From positions 113,256 through 177,255 of the forward strand of contig JADZAS010000021.1 of the NCBI GenBank assembly GCA_020852515.1: a DNA stretch of 64,000 nt. Reading direction: 5' to 3'. Origin of the DNA: Phycisphaerales bacterium. Lineage in GTDB: Bacteria; Planctomycetota; Phycisphaerae; Phycisphaerales; UBA5793. This document shows positions 18,301 to 27,272 of this stretch, one piece after another. The translations under genes were made by a program, and so were the position numbers. How positions within the stretch are numbered: position 1 is the first letter of the stretch; every line of letters starts with the position of its first letter. A model generated the notes under the pieces. It did no database searches. It had not been told where the DNA came from and saw only the letters and a list, made by a program, of their open reading frames with translations.

Positions 18301-21300
18301 ATCACCAACAACTCGGGCAACGTCGAAATCGGCGACATTGTCGTCGCCGGCGACGGCGGAAGCCGCGTCATCCTCGACGGATCCGGACGCACCGACGTGT
18401 ACATGATTCGCACGTTCGGCGCCATCAACTCGATCGAGAACCGCACGACCGGCGACATCGTCGCCATCGACAGCGATGGCATCGATCGCGTGATCATCCA
18501 AGGCAATCTCGGCAAGACCTTCTCGTCCACCGAAGTCGCCCGTTCGCTGCTTGGCCCGCGCTACGCGGTCGCGGCCGGCGACGCCGGAGGCGTCGGCGAT
18601 CCGCTGCTGCTGTCCGGCGGCGGTGGCGGCGATCCGGCCGGAGCGGGCGCGGCCTTTGACATGTGGCTCAACGGCCTGGCGGTCCGCGCCTCGGGCGAAA
18701 CGGCTTCGGTCGCACTGGTGCGCGTCGACGGCACGATCGTGGACATCTACTCCGAAGTCGACCTCACTCGCGTGACCGCCAACGCCGACAACCAGACGCC
18801 GTTCGGCGAATTCCACGGCATCGAGGGCACGGTCTACACCGCCGGTTCGATTACCCGCATCGACCTTGGCGACGGACTGGTCGATACCTGGGCCGGGCCG
18901 TTTACGTCCGGCATTATCGGCGCAGCAGGGGTCATCCGGCGCGTCGAAATCCGCGGCGAGGGCCACAACATCCTCGGCGACATCGTGGGCGCAAGCGGCA
19001 TCGACCGCATCAACGCGACCCAGGGCTCGTCGATCATCGGCTCGCGCATCACCACCAACCACCTCGATTCGCACTTCACCTCCGCCGATCCGGACGCCAA
19101 CGACACCGGTGGGAGTCCGCAGGCTGACATCGGCCGCATCACGGTCAACGGCGGCGACATCATCAACAGCAGCATCGCCGCCATCAACGTCAACCAGATC
19201 AACATCAAGAACGGCATCTGGGATTCGAACCGACTGCGCGTCGATGGCAACCTCAACACCGTTCTCGCTGACGAGTACGTTTACACCTACGTCGATGAAG
19301 GCGCTGTCAATCTCATCACCGTCGTCGGCGATGCGACGCGCATCGAGACGCAGGGCCGGCGCGGCGACATCAAGGACCTCATCGTCGACATCATCGGAAA
19401 CCTGCGCTTCCTGCGCGCGAATTCGATCGACGGCACGGACATCGACGTGGACGAGGAACTGCGCACCGTCGATGCCCGGGCCCGTGTCGTCCGCTCCTCC
19501 TTCACCGCAGGCGCGGTCAAGACCTTCAATGCTTCAGAGGACATCACCCGCGTGACGTTCAACGTCGCCGGTCCGGTGAAGCAGTTCCGCTCGCGCAACA
19601 GCGACATCACGCGAATCGACTTCACCATTGACGGCCCCGACGGCCGGCTCGATCTCATGGACGCCCGCGGCAACATCACCGGCGCCATCCGCGTGTCGGG
19701 TGAAATCCGCAACCTCCGCACCCGCGAGGGCGACATCATCGGCCGCCTCGAGACCTTCTCCGGTGACGGCTTTGTGAGGAGTATCCAGTCCGGCCGCGAT
19801 CTGATCCTCGATCTTGAGATCGATCAGGACCTCGACCGGGTTATCGTCGGCCGCAACCTCAGCGGACTCGACGACGAGTCGCTCAAGGTGCATGGCGACT
19901 TCGGTACGCTTGACGTTCGCAACGGCACCTTCGACGGCGCGATCATCGTCGAGGGCTCCATCACCCGCACGTTCCGCCTCGCCGCCGTGGCCGACGACAG
20001 CGAGATCACGGCGCGCGGCAGCATCGCCACGATTGACATCGACAGCGGGCTCACGGGCAACATCTCCGCGTACACGGACGCCATCCGCCGGCTCGACATC
20101 GGCGGCGATTTCAACGGGGCGATCCTGGCCCGCAACGGCACGATCGACAACCTGGACATTCGCGGCGACGTCGCCGGCACTGTTCACGCTGACGAAGGCA
20201 TCCGGACCATGCGCGTCTCCAGCGCTGCCGGTCTGGGCGGCGGTTCGGGCAGTGTCACCGGACGCATCACCAGCGACGCCGACATCGATCGCCTCGACAT
20301 CGACGGCGATGCGACCAACTCGGTCATCCGCGCCCGCTGGGAGCTTGACAATCTCACGGTTCGCGGCAACGCCACCGGTTCGATCTTCGGCGCCGGCCGC
20401 GGTGTCTCGCGCGTCACCATCGACGGCAATGCGGACGCCACGCACATCCTCGGCGGCCTCGAATCGCTCGGCGACGACTTCGCTCTGGGCGGCGCTGCCT
20501 CCAACGCCGACACCTTCTCGAGCGGCAACGTCGAGAACATCAACATTCGCGGCACGATCAACAACGTCGTCATCGCGGCCGGCATCGTCGGCGGCATCGA
20601 CGGCAGTTATGCCACGCTTGACGCTGACACCGACCTCACGCCTGGACTGAGCAACATCAGCAACGTTCGCGTGGACGGCGCCGCGTCAGGCACTAACCGC
20701 GTTCTGGCCGACACGACGGTCAGCGACGTCGTCGTGGACGGCACCGAGCGCACGCCCGGCAGCCCCGGCGCCAACATGGTCGTGACCGAACTCGACCAGG
20801 CGGCTCTCACCCTCCCCGGCGGCACCTCGTTTGACCAGGGCGCGGATGTGGTCTTCACCGACACCGACGGCGACCAGATCACGCTGTCGATGCGCGGCTC
20901 GGGAACGGGCATCTACACGCTCGCCGGCGGAGCCAGCGGCAACCTGACCGGGCTCGTGTTCAACGGCACCGACTCCCGCACCAATGTCGATATCCGCGTG
21001 ACCTCTGCCACCGGCAACGGCCGCGTCGATCTCGACAGCGTTCAGATCCGCTTTGCAGACGACGCCGACCTGGGCAATCTGACCGTCGAAGGCAACATCG
21101 ACGGCACGGATGGCATCACGATCGACGGATCAGTGAATACGCTCACCCTTCGCACCGTCAACACGACCGGCACCATCGCCGTGGGCGGCGAGGCATCGCG
21201 CATCGTCGTCGATGCGGTGACCGCAGGCAGATTCGAGGTCACCGTCCTCAACACCTTTGACGACAGCGGCGCCTTCGGCGGCACGATTTTCAGCGAAGAG

Positions 21301-23958
21301 ATCAACACCGTCAACGTCCGCAACGGCACGCTCAGCGGCGTCATCTGGGGACGCGATTCGATCGGCACGATCAACAACAACTCGACCGGGGCAGTTATGG
21401 ACCAGGCGTCCATCGCCACGCTTGGCGAGATCCGTGCCATCAACGCGGCCACCATCCGCAACGTCACATACATCTCCGCCGGCGAACTGATCAGCAACGT
21501 CAATATCTCCGGCGACCTGGTCGATTCGGATATCCTCGCGGGTTACGCGCTCGGGTCCGATGGCCGATATGGCGGCACGGGCACCGCGGCGGATCGCCTC
21601 ACCGGCGGAACGCTGCAGAGCATCCGCGTCAATGGGTCGGTCATCCGATCCAGCGTCGCGGCTGGTGTGGCGCGGGGACAGGACCGGTTCTACGGCACGG
21701 GCGATGACATCGGCTCGATCGGCTTTGGCTTCCTCGAACGGGTCGAAGTGCTCGGCGGGGTGGTCGGCTCGAACTTCAACAGCCAGAACTGGGCCTTCAC
21801 TGCCAGCGCCGATGTCATGCAGGTTCGCGTGGGCGGCGAGGAATTCATCCAGCAGGGCAACGTCAACACGCGGGTGGTGAACTCCACGCCGCTGCCCCTG
21901 GTGGTCGAGAACATCCGCACGCGGCTCGAAGCCGACACGCTGCTCATCGATATCTACTTCAACGAAGAGATCGACATCTCGACGATTCTGCTCGATCCGA
22001 ACAACCCGCTGGCCGAGTCGGCGATCCGGTTCGAGAACCCGGTCGATCCCATGGGTGTCAAGCCGACGCCCAACGACGATTACACCATCTCCTACGACCG
22101 CGAGGAGAAGCGGGCGACCATCCGCTTCAACCGTACGTTCTCGCAGACGAACCCGGGTGTCTACACGCTCGTCATCGATGGCAGCGCCATTCAGAGCGTC
22201 ACGGGCATCAACCTCGACGCCAATCGCGACGGCATCACCGGCGACACGTACTACAAGAACTTCCTCGTCGGCGATGCCGGCGATCGCACGACGGCGGGCA
22301 CGTGGGATCCGGATGGAGATCCGCTCACGCCCAACGACGTGGAGTTCATGGATCCCACTTCCACGTCGCTGCTGCTTGACGATCTCGTCAACGGCACGGG
22401 CACGAAGAACCACGAGATCTCGTTCCTCGGGCGCATCGGCGACCACCCCGACACGGAGTCGTTCTACTTCCCCGAACGCTTCGACGTCGATCTGTTCGCC
22501 ATCACGCTTGCAGCAGGCGACATCCTCCGCGCCACGCTGTCTGACTTCGTGCCTGGTTCGGCTTTCGTCGGTTCGGTTACGCTCCGCGACATGGCCGGCA
22601 ATCTGGTCGGCGGGGGCAGCATCGCGGCAAGCCAGGCCACGCTGGAAGAGGGCTATATCGAAACCAGCGGCGGCACCTACTACATCATGGTCGCCGGCAC
22701 GAGCCTGGGCGGACCTCCGGGACTCGACGAACTCATCGACATTACCAACAACACGGGCGTCTACACTCCGCCGCTGATCGTCCGCGCGATCGACCCCAAC
22801 GAGATCAGCAATGACATCGGCAACTACGAGCTGAACGTCATGGTCTTCAATGACGGTGACACCGGCTTCAACATGGGCACGCAGCTCGATCTTGTCGACG
22901 GCCAGCAGCTGGTGACGGAAGGCTTCATCGGCTTCGACGAGAATGGCGTGCCGACGGAACTCTTCGGCGATGCGGACGTGTACGACATCAGCAACGTCCG
23001 GCTGGCCGACAACACCGTCATCACTCAACTCGAAGAGGGCATGACGCTGACCGTCACGCTGCGGCTCTCGCAGGTCGGCGGCAACCTCGGCGGCCGCTAC
23101 GAAGTCGGCGTCTTCCAGACCACGGAAACCACCGGCGTGGTGGACGGCCTGCTCATGGGCGCACCCGGCACGCCGGACTCCGAAGGCTTCTACGACGTCG
23201 CCGGCGACATCACCTATTCGTTCCGCATCCCTGAAGCAGGCACATACGCCATCATGATTCAGGGCAATGTCGAAACGAACTATGAGCTGCTCGTCACCGT
23301 TGACACCAGCACGCAGGGCGATCGCCGGGCGACACCCGAGGAACTCAACATCCTTCTCGAGACCAACGGCGGCTTTGCCGAGTGGTATGGACGCGATGGC
23401 ACGACGCTGCATGCGTTCGACCTGAGCGGAATCGGCTTTGACGGCCTCGAAGCGCAGATTCTCTCCGAGATCATCGAGATCGTCACCGACCTCTACGACG
23501 ACGCCGGCATCACGGTGCACGTCAGCATCGATCCTGCCGATTTCGTCGGCGAAGACTTCACGACCGTCTTCCTCGCCAACGACTACGAGCCGGGTCTCTA
23601 CGGCATCGCCAGCACGCTCGACCCGCAGAACCAGGGCAAGAACGACGAGGCCATCGTCTTCGTGCCGACCTTTGCTTCGCTCGTCGGGGCGGGCGACACG
23701 GACACGCTTTCGCTGGCGCTGGCCAACGTCGTGGCGCACGAGGCGGCTCACACGCTCGGCCTGCGTCACGCTCAGAGTGCGAGCCCGTTCGGTCCCTTCG
23801 GGATGATGGATACGAGTGTCGGCCCCGAGAACCCGCATCAGTTCATCGGCGATCCGAACAATCCGTACGCCACGGCCACGGCTCTCACCGATTCCTGGTT
23901 CTTCGGCCTCGAGAACGAGACCGATCTCCTCCAACTCATCTTCGACGTGGACGCCTGA
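15325..23958 (+). CDS. Giant LEPR-xLL surface/secreted protein with beta-helix repeats, PPC-like domains and a C-terminal metzincin-type protease domain
   Basis: A 2877-residue protein. The ATG at 15325 follows aaaggaatggcgag. Its basic N-terminus leads to LEPRKLL at residues 31-37, the LEPR-xLL motif of planctomycete exported proteins. A pre-peptidase (PPC)-like domain lies at about 569-679. From about 680 to 2185 there are many Gly/Asp/Ile-rich strands of the type G.I..I.I.G, consistent with a long parallel beta-helix. An Ig-like segment (about 2185-2320) and two more PPC-like domains (about 2350-2510 and 2513-2660) follow. The last 200 residues contain HEAAHTLGLRH (H2805, E2806, H2809, H2815) and a Met-turn-like GMMD (2826-2829), the zinc-binding layout of metzincins. 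It is probably cell-surface or S-layer-associated. The substrate is unknown. Confidence 0.85.
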   Translation: MKQRKNRRPFARPTRRASAASVASTPVFQPLEPRKLLTTLVANPDLDMGQTNSFFGWVAMPAWFGGGMQLDASTVEERSVRLGIFLLDDNVAAHPTVTILDLDGHPLFPWTGLQTDGSYSTEVEVSTRIGPEETADEYWGSDDDESESFFGLDTGYMPGWRVATDTMGNFLPGVWIPDGIFHLVRQIDWDEDADPVPEWDTENVPENFTIVIPETGYWDAGMDGIYETEDDSRLPLAFGMVHPGAGTDDRQLGTADDAWVNMVASDPWSAPDTMDFEPHLIERRTGWTGVENLYANDGKADFNNGIGRIIISGATATTKLVFFIMEDFEGDFQVVTPFALPEYDRIGVAMNADGSVYQAPGMGSIIIGNPTNADWTVNQPELNILAFLPVGFQRYDRSTEGIIQEDPSLNETMGRIYIDGSLFGVTRLGGALEQMQIGFLGGKMFVDGDVDLFNVVGDASYIEVNGIPSDTRAALTVGRVLGSFVVGRNNSTTITVEGDFAPESIVDKPFLRSDKVVVENETDLFNATEEDYANAFAEAVSIYTLDSENEEQATYLLNDTLGSAQYAGRETGLTIVQGVLGTEPADDRHEEGDGGDDIDYYAIAVDATRRIRIQLTAITLMTLQDAEGNIVASRGDDGTLGDIYYTPTQAGVLYIVIDNTAGFSGPGQGYLLTISDAAPVSLGEVRAGGALTYRATDGSAIITQVGSIGTIRIGQDVGPDPDGDAPYIGNLLIQSGASIWNITSGGYIGGTVREDGSRVLFGTIFAAEQHIGELLAGYGRNAQQGGEGFAGGSIGNLLVNARGDIGLVHARATGGIGQGELSYLLGDIGGIRTGDETTTGLTYLQAGGSIGTIRAESRILADPDPNRGLRVKVGAGERVDLIEAGAIVAEGFDLAAGVGSAGVVSGQALIENGLGGNVRFFRAPFIWGNGVENAVAVVTSNSPLTIVDDSGAIFTVKVSGNSIAFVKTHAVASSVGVATVRIEATLGGGSLTITNNSGNVEIGDIVVAGDGGSRVILDGSGRTDVYMIRTFGAINSIENRTTGDIVAIDSDGIDRVIIQGNLGKTFSSTEVARSLLGPRYAVAAGDAGGVGDPLLLSGGGGGDPAGAGAAFDMWLNGLAVRASGETASVALVRVDGTIVDIYSEVDLTRVTANADNQTPFGEFHGIEGTVYTAGSITRIDLGDGLVDTWAGPFTSGIIGAAGVIRRVEIRGEGHNILGDIVGASGIDRINATQGSSIIGSRITTNHLDSHFTSADPDANDTGGSPQADIGRITVNGGDIINSSIAAINVNQINIKNGIWDSNRLRVDGNLNTVLADEYVYTYVDEGAVNLITVVGDATRIETQGRRGDIKDLIVDIIGNLRFLRANSIDGTDIDVDEELRTVDARARVVRSSFTAGAVKTFNASEDITRVTFNVAGPVKQFRSRNSDITRIDFTIDGPDGRLDLMDARGNITGAIRVSGEIRNLRTREGDIIGRLETFSGDGFVRSIQSGRDLILDLEIDQDLDRVIVGRNLSGLDDESLKVHGDFGTLDVRNGTFDGAIIVEGSITRTFRLAAVADDSEITARGSIATIDIDSGLTGNISAYTDAIRRLDIGGDFNGAILARNGTIDNLDIRGDVAGTVHADEGIRTMRVSSAAGLGGGSGSVTGRITSDADIDRLDIDGDATNSVIRARWELDNLTVRGNATGSIFGAGRGVSRVTIDGNADATHILGGLESLGDDFALGGAASNADTFSSGNVENINIRGTINNVVIAAGIVGGIDGSYATLDADTDLTPGLSNISNVRVDGAASGTNRVLADTTVSDVVVDGTERTPGSPGANMVVTELDQAALTLPGGTSFDQGADVVFTDTDGDQITLSMRGSGTGIYTLAGGASGNLTGLVFNGTDSRTNVDIRVTSATGNGRVDLDSVQIRFADDADLGNLTVEGNIDGTDGITIDGSVNTLTLRTVNTTGTIAVGGEASRIVVDAVTAGRFEVTVLNTFDDSGAFGGTIFSEEINTVNVRNGTLSGVIWGRDSIGTINNNSTGAVMDQASIATLGEIRAINAATIRNVTYISAGELISNVNISGDLVDSDILAGYALGSDGRYGGTGTAADRLTGGTLQSIRVNGSVIRSSVAAGVARGQDRFYGTGDDIGSIGFGFLERVEVLGGVVGSNFNSQNWAFTASADVMQVRVGGEEFIQQGNVNTRVVNSTPLPLVVENIRTRLEADTLLIDIYFNEEIDISTILLDPNNPLAESAIRFENPVDPMGVKPTPNDDYTISYDREEKRATIRFNRTFSQTNPGVYTLVIDGSAIQSVTGINLDANRDGITGDTYYKNFLVGDAGDRTTAGTWDPDGDPLTPNDVEFMDPTSTSLLLDDLVNGTGTKNHEISFLGRIGDHPDTESFYFPERFDVDLFAITLAAGDILRATLSDFVPGSAFVGSVTLRDMAGNLVGGGSIAASQATLEEGYIETSGGTYYIMVAGTSLGGPPGLDELIDITNNTGVYTPPLIVRAIDPNEISNDIGNYELNVMVFNDGDTGFNMGTQLDLVDGQQLVTEGFIGFDENGVPTELFGDADVYDISNVRLADNTVITQLEEGMTLTVTLRLSQVGGNLGGRYEVGVFQTTETTGVVDGLLMGAPGTPDSEGFYDVAGDITYSFRIPEAGTYAIMIQGNVETNYELLVTVDTSTQGDRRATPEELNILLETNGGFAEWYGRDGTTLHAFDLSGIGFDGLEAQILSEIIEIVTDLYDDAGITVHVSIDPADFVGEDFTTVFLANDYEPGLYGIASTLDPQNQGKNDEAIVFVPTFASLVGAGDTDTLSLALANVVAHEAAHTLGLRHAQSASPFGPFGMMDTSVGPENPHQFIGDPNNPYATATALTDSWFFGLENETDLLQLIFDVDA

Positions 23959-23991
23959 GCCACGCGTTGATGATCAGCGCACGCCTCACGC

Positions 23992-24023
23992 AGCAGGCCG
24001 GCCCGGTGACGGGTCGGCCTGCT
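23992..24023 (+). terminator. Strong hairpin after the giant gene
   Basis: AGCAGGCCG-G-CCCG / CGGG-T-CGGCCTGCT forms a 14-bp stem with one G-U pair and a GTGA tetraloop, 33 bp after the stop codon. The downstream TTGTC is only weakly T-rich. It lies between convergent genes. Confidence 0.65.
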
Positions 24024-24075
24024 TGTCATCTGAGCCGTGTGTGGCGGCCGCCGTGTCGACGGAGGCTCCCGGCCC

Positions 24076-24357
24076 TCAGCCGTGCAACGCGTCGGCGGCC
24101 TTGGCGAAAGCGAGGTCCTTTTCCGTCACGCCGCCCGCGTCGTGGGTGCTCAGCGTGAGCGTCACGCGGTTCCAGCGCACGAGGATGTCCGGGTGATGCT
24201 GGACCTCCTCGGCGTGTTCCGCCACGCGGTTGACGAACTCAATCGCCTCGACGAAGTTCCTGAATTCAAACGTGCGGCTGATCGTGTCGCCTACGGCGGT
24301 CCAGTCCGACAACTCGTCGAGCCGGGCCTCGATCTCTGGAAATGAGAGTTTGTTCAT
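24076..24357 (-). CDS. 4a-hydroxytetrahydrobiopterin dehydratase (pterin carbinolamine dehydratase)
   Basis: A 93-residue protein from ATG 24357 (MNKLSFPEIE); an upstream in-frame ATG at 24384 would add nine unconserved residues. The signature EHAEEVQHHPDILVRWNRV contains the conserved HH.P active-site residues, and LSTHDAGGVTEKD matches the family C-terminus. It recycles the 4a-carbinolamine formed by pterin-dependent hydroxylases. No hydroxylase is nearby, so a cofactor-recycling or moonlighting role is possible. Confidence 0.92.
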   Translation of the reverse strand: MNKLSFPEIEARLDELSDWTAVGDTISRTFEFRNFVEAIEFVNRVAEHAEEVQHHPDILVRWNRVTLTLSTHDAGGVTEKDLAFAKAADALHG

Positions 24358-24410
24358 GAGGCTGCTCCGATCTCTTCCACTCAAGTATGATCATGCAAGA
24401 GAAGTCAGCG

Positions 24411-25349
24411 ATGTCAAGCAGCATTACCCGACTTGCTCCGTCGCCGACCGGCGCCCTGCACCTGGGCAATCTCCGCACGTTTCTGATCAACTGGGCCCTG
24501 GCGCGCCAGGGAGGCTGGCGCATCGACATGCGCATCGAGGATCTCGATGGGCCGCGCGTCCGGCCGGGCGCTGCTCAGGGTGTCCTCGACACGCTGCAGT
24601 GGATCGGCATCGACTGGGACGGGCCGGTCCTTGTCCAGTCTACGGATCTTGAGCCGTATGTCGCCGCCATGCGCGTCCTGGCCGAGATGCAGCGCGTGTA
24701 CCCCTGCGAACTCACTCGTTCGGAGATCGAGGCGGCCGCGTCGGCGCCGCATGGCTCAAAGGGGGAGGTGTGCTTTCCGCCGTCGTTGCGGCCGCAGGAC
24801 TTTCCAAACCGATTTGACCACGCGCAGAAAAACTGGCGTTTTGCCGTCGATAGCCGCACCATCGTCTTCGATGACGAGTTTGCAGGTCGGGTGGAGCGCT
24901 GCCCGGCACAGCAGTGCGGCGACTTCGTCGTCTGGACCCGGCGCGCTCAGCCCGCGTATCAACTCGCCGTCGTCGTCGATGACGCCCGGCAGAGGGTGAC
25001 CGATGTCGTGCGCGGCGACGACCTGCTGGATTCCGCGGCCCGGCAGATCATGCTCATCGAGACCCTCGGCCTGACGCCCCAGCCCCGCTACACCCACCTG
25101 CCGCTGGTCGTGGGGCAGGACGGCCGCCGGTTGGCCAAACGCCACGGCGACACGCGCATCGAGCACTACCGCAGCCGGGGCGCGTCGCCCGAGCGCCTCA
25201 TCGGCCTGATGGCGTTCTGGTGTGGAATTCAGACCCGCCGCGAGCCGATGTCGCTCAATGAGTTCCGCAACGCCTTCGAGCTGTCTACTCTTCCACGGGG
25301 AAAGACGACTTTTACGCAAGAGGATGACCAATGGCTCTGCGAAGCATGA
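24411..25349 (+). CDS. gluQ: Glutamyl-Q tRNA(Asp) synthetase
   Basis: About 312 residues from ATG 24411 (preceded by gagaag; an alternative ATG is at 24387). The class I synthetase HIGH-type motif APSPTGALHLGNLRTF is near the N-terminus, and the KMSKS-type RRLAKRHGD is near residue 245. The protein ends there without an anticodon-binding domain, as in GluQ-RS (YadB), which attaches glutamate to queuosine of tRNA-Asp. The zinc-site region reads YPCELTRSE, lacking the paired cysteine seen in E. coli, so zinc binding may be lost. It overlaps the next gene by 19 bp. Confidence 0.88.
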   Translation: MSSSITRLAPSPTGALHLGNLRTFLINWALARQGGWRIDMRIEDLDGPRVRPGAAQGVLDTLQWIGIDWDGPVLVQSTDLEPYVAAMRVLAEMQRVYPCELTRSEIEAAASAPHGSKGEVCFPPSLRPQDFPNRFDHAQKNWRFAVDSRTIVFDDEFAGRVERCPAQQCGDFVVWTRRAQPAYQLAVVVDDARQRVTDVVRGDDLLDSAARQIMLIETLGLTPQPRYTHLPLVVGQDGRRLAKRHGDTRIEHYRSRGASPERLIGLMAFWCGIQTRREPMSLNEFRNAFELSTLPRGKTTFTQEDDQWLCEA

Positions 25350-25888
25350 AACCGGCCTCCCGGCTCGCGTGGCTGCCCGCGACGGCGATCCTGCTCATCA
25401 GCATCATCAGCCTGGTCGGCCTGAGAGGCTGCGATGAAGAGTCCACAGACACCTTCACCGCCAAACTCGGCGGCGAGTGGTTCACGCTCGACACCGCCAT
25501 TACCCTGGCCGAGCAGAAGCGCGGCCTCGGCGGGCGCGAGTCGATTCCCGACGACGGCGGCATGATCTTCATCTTCTCGCGAGATGAAGAACGCAACTTC
25601 TGGATGCTCGACTGCCTCGTGGACATGGACATCATGTACATCGATCGCACGGGGTTCATCGTCTCGACGTACACGATGAAGGCCCAGCCGCTGAGGCAGC
25701 CCGGCGAGAGTCAGCAGCAGTACGAGCAGCGTCTGCGGGCGGATTCCTATCCGAGCAAGGGCCGGGCGCGGTACGCGATCGAACTCCGGGCCGGGCGGAT
25801 GGCCGAACTGGGACTCCGCCGGGGCCAGCAGCTGGAACTCGATCTCGATCGCCTCAAGGAGCTGGCCGCATCGGCCGATGATCGCTGA
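25331..25888 (+). CDS. DUF192 family exported protein
   Basis: A 185-residue protein. A hydrophobic N-terminal segment (about 12-30) ends in LRGC, which could be a non-standard lipobox. The DUF192 core is visible: EQKRGLGGRESIPDDGGMIF, RNFWMLDCLVDMDIMYID and the following TGFIVSTYTM. Family members are small exported proteins of unknown biochemical role. It overlaps gluQ and is probably in the same transcript. Confidence 0.85.
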   Translation: MALRSMKPASRLAWLPATAILLISIISLVGLRGCDEESTDTFTAKLGGEWFTLDTAITLAEQKRGLGGRESIPDDGGMIFIFSRDEERNFWMLDCLVDMDIMYIDRTGFIVSTYTMKAQPLRQPGESQQQYEQRLRADSYPSKGRARYAIELRAGRMAELGLRRGQQLELDLDRLKELAASADDR

Positions 25889-25941
25889 GAGTGCGGCCTT
25901 TTTCCGGAACCCGGCTGCGCTCGCGCCGGCGGTTCGCAGAC

Positions 25942-27237
25942 ATGGCCACACACCACGTGCATTTCGTCGGCTTCGATCACGAGCCCGCGCTGCTCGACCC
26001 ATGGCGTGGGGGCATTCTCGCGGCGTGGCCCGGGGGGCCGACGCCCACCGCCGAACAAGTCAGTATGGAACAGGCGCTGGTGCTGCTCGACGGGTCGGCG
26101 ATGGATGCCTGCGTGCTGCTGCTCGCCTCGGAGCGGATCGGGTCCGCCGCCTACCAGTTGCTCGACCTGCTCGACGAACAGCGCGTGCCGACGATCATCC
26201 TCACGCGAGACCGCCGCGCGCTGAACAACCACCTCACGCCGGGCCAGGCGCTGGTGTGCGAACTTGACGAGGCTGCCGCGAGCGTGGCGATTCGACTCGA
26301 CACGCTGCTGCGGCGGCAGATCACCGTCGATCGCTGCGCCGAGGAGCTGCGCATCGCCCGCCGCTGCCAGACCGGGCTCGAGAGCGAAGTTTCGCGCATC
26401 CACGACGAAATGCAACTCGCGTCGATGATTCAGCGCGAATTCCTGCCGCGATCATTGCCCGAACTCGACGACGTGCGCTTCGGCGTGTTCTACCGGCCGG
26501 CCGGGTATGTGAGCGGCGACATGTACGACGTGCGGCGGCTCGACGAGCACACGATTGGCTTTTTTCTCGCCGACGCAGTCGGCCACGGCGTGCCGGCGGC
26601 GCTGCTTACCATGGTCATCTCGCGCTGCCTGACGCTCAAAGTCGTCAGCGACGTGGATTATCGCATCGTCTCGCCGGGCGAAGTGCTGGCCCGGCTCAAC
26701 GAGGAGATGCTTCGCCTGCAGAGCGCCGGCGGCCGCTTCGCCACCGCCGTCTACGGCATCATCGACACGCGCTCGCACAAGGTGACCATCGCCGGCGCGG
26801 GCCACCCGCCGCCGCGGCTCATCAAGGAAGACGGCGCTTCGATCGGGCTCGAGACCGACGGCGGGCTGCTGGGCGTCTTCGCCGACGCCACCTTCAGCGA
26901 AACGTCGCTCACGCTGCGACCCGGCGAGCGGCTCGTGCTCTTTACCGATGGCTTTGAGACCGCCTTTCCCGAAGCGGGCGCCGCCCGCCGCCAGAGGCGC
27001 CTGCCCACCGATCGCTATCTCGACTGCATGGCCCGGATCTGCGGCGGCAATCGCAGCGTCGATGAGAGCGTGGCTGAACTCGGCGTGCTCGTCGATGACC
27101 AGTCCGGCTCGCTGCACCAGATCGACGACCTCACCGCGATTATCGTTCAGTCCGACGCACCGGCCGCGGTCCAGGCGCCGCACCGCGTCAAACGGACGCG
27201 CGCGAAAGCCGGCGTCGATGCGGACCTCGCGGCCTGA
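25942..27237 (+). CDS. RsbU/SpoIIE-type PP2C serine phosphatase with divergent receiver-like N-terminus
   Basis: About 431 residues from ATG 25942 (a GTG at 25891 is also in frame). Residues 1-130 look like a degenerate receiver-type alpha/beta domain (ACVLLLASERIG, VPTIILTRD). A short coiled-coil linker leads to the phosphatase domain at about 165-400, with MIQREFLP, SGDMYDVRRLDE (metal-binding GD), DAVGHGVPAALLT, and a C-terminal LVLFTDGFETAF. Such enzymes dephosphorylate anti-sigma-factor antagonists in partner-switching stress control. No RsbV/RsbW-like gene is in the window. Confidence 0.88.
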   Translation: MATHHVHFVGFDHEPALLDPWRGGILAAWPGGPTPTAEQVSMEQALVLLDGSAMDACVLLLASERIGSAAYQLLDLLDEQRVPTIILTRDRRALNNHLTPGQALVCELDEAAASVAIRLDTLLRRQITVDRCAEELRIARRCQTGLESEVSRIHDEMQLASMIQREFLPRSLPELDDVRFGVFYRPAGYVSGDMYDVRRLDEHTIGFFLADAVGHGVPAALLTMVISRCLTLKVVSDVDYRIVSPGEVLARLNEEMLRLQSAGGRFATAVYGIIDTRSHKVTIAGAGHPPPRLIKEDGASIGLETDGGLLGVFADATFSETSLTLRPGERLVLFTDGFETAFPEAGAARRQRRLPTDRYLDCMARICGGNRSVDESVAELGVLVDDQSGSLHQIDDLTAIIVQSDAPAAVQAPHRVKRTRAKAGVDADLAA

Positions 27238-27272
27238 TTCGACGCCGGCTCAAGTTTGCTCATTAGTCGTGT

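Noticed and set aside
21130..23934. A 934-codon open frame on the minus strand
   Set aside because: Antisense to the giant beta-helix gene; composition typical of a shadow frame.
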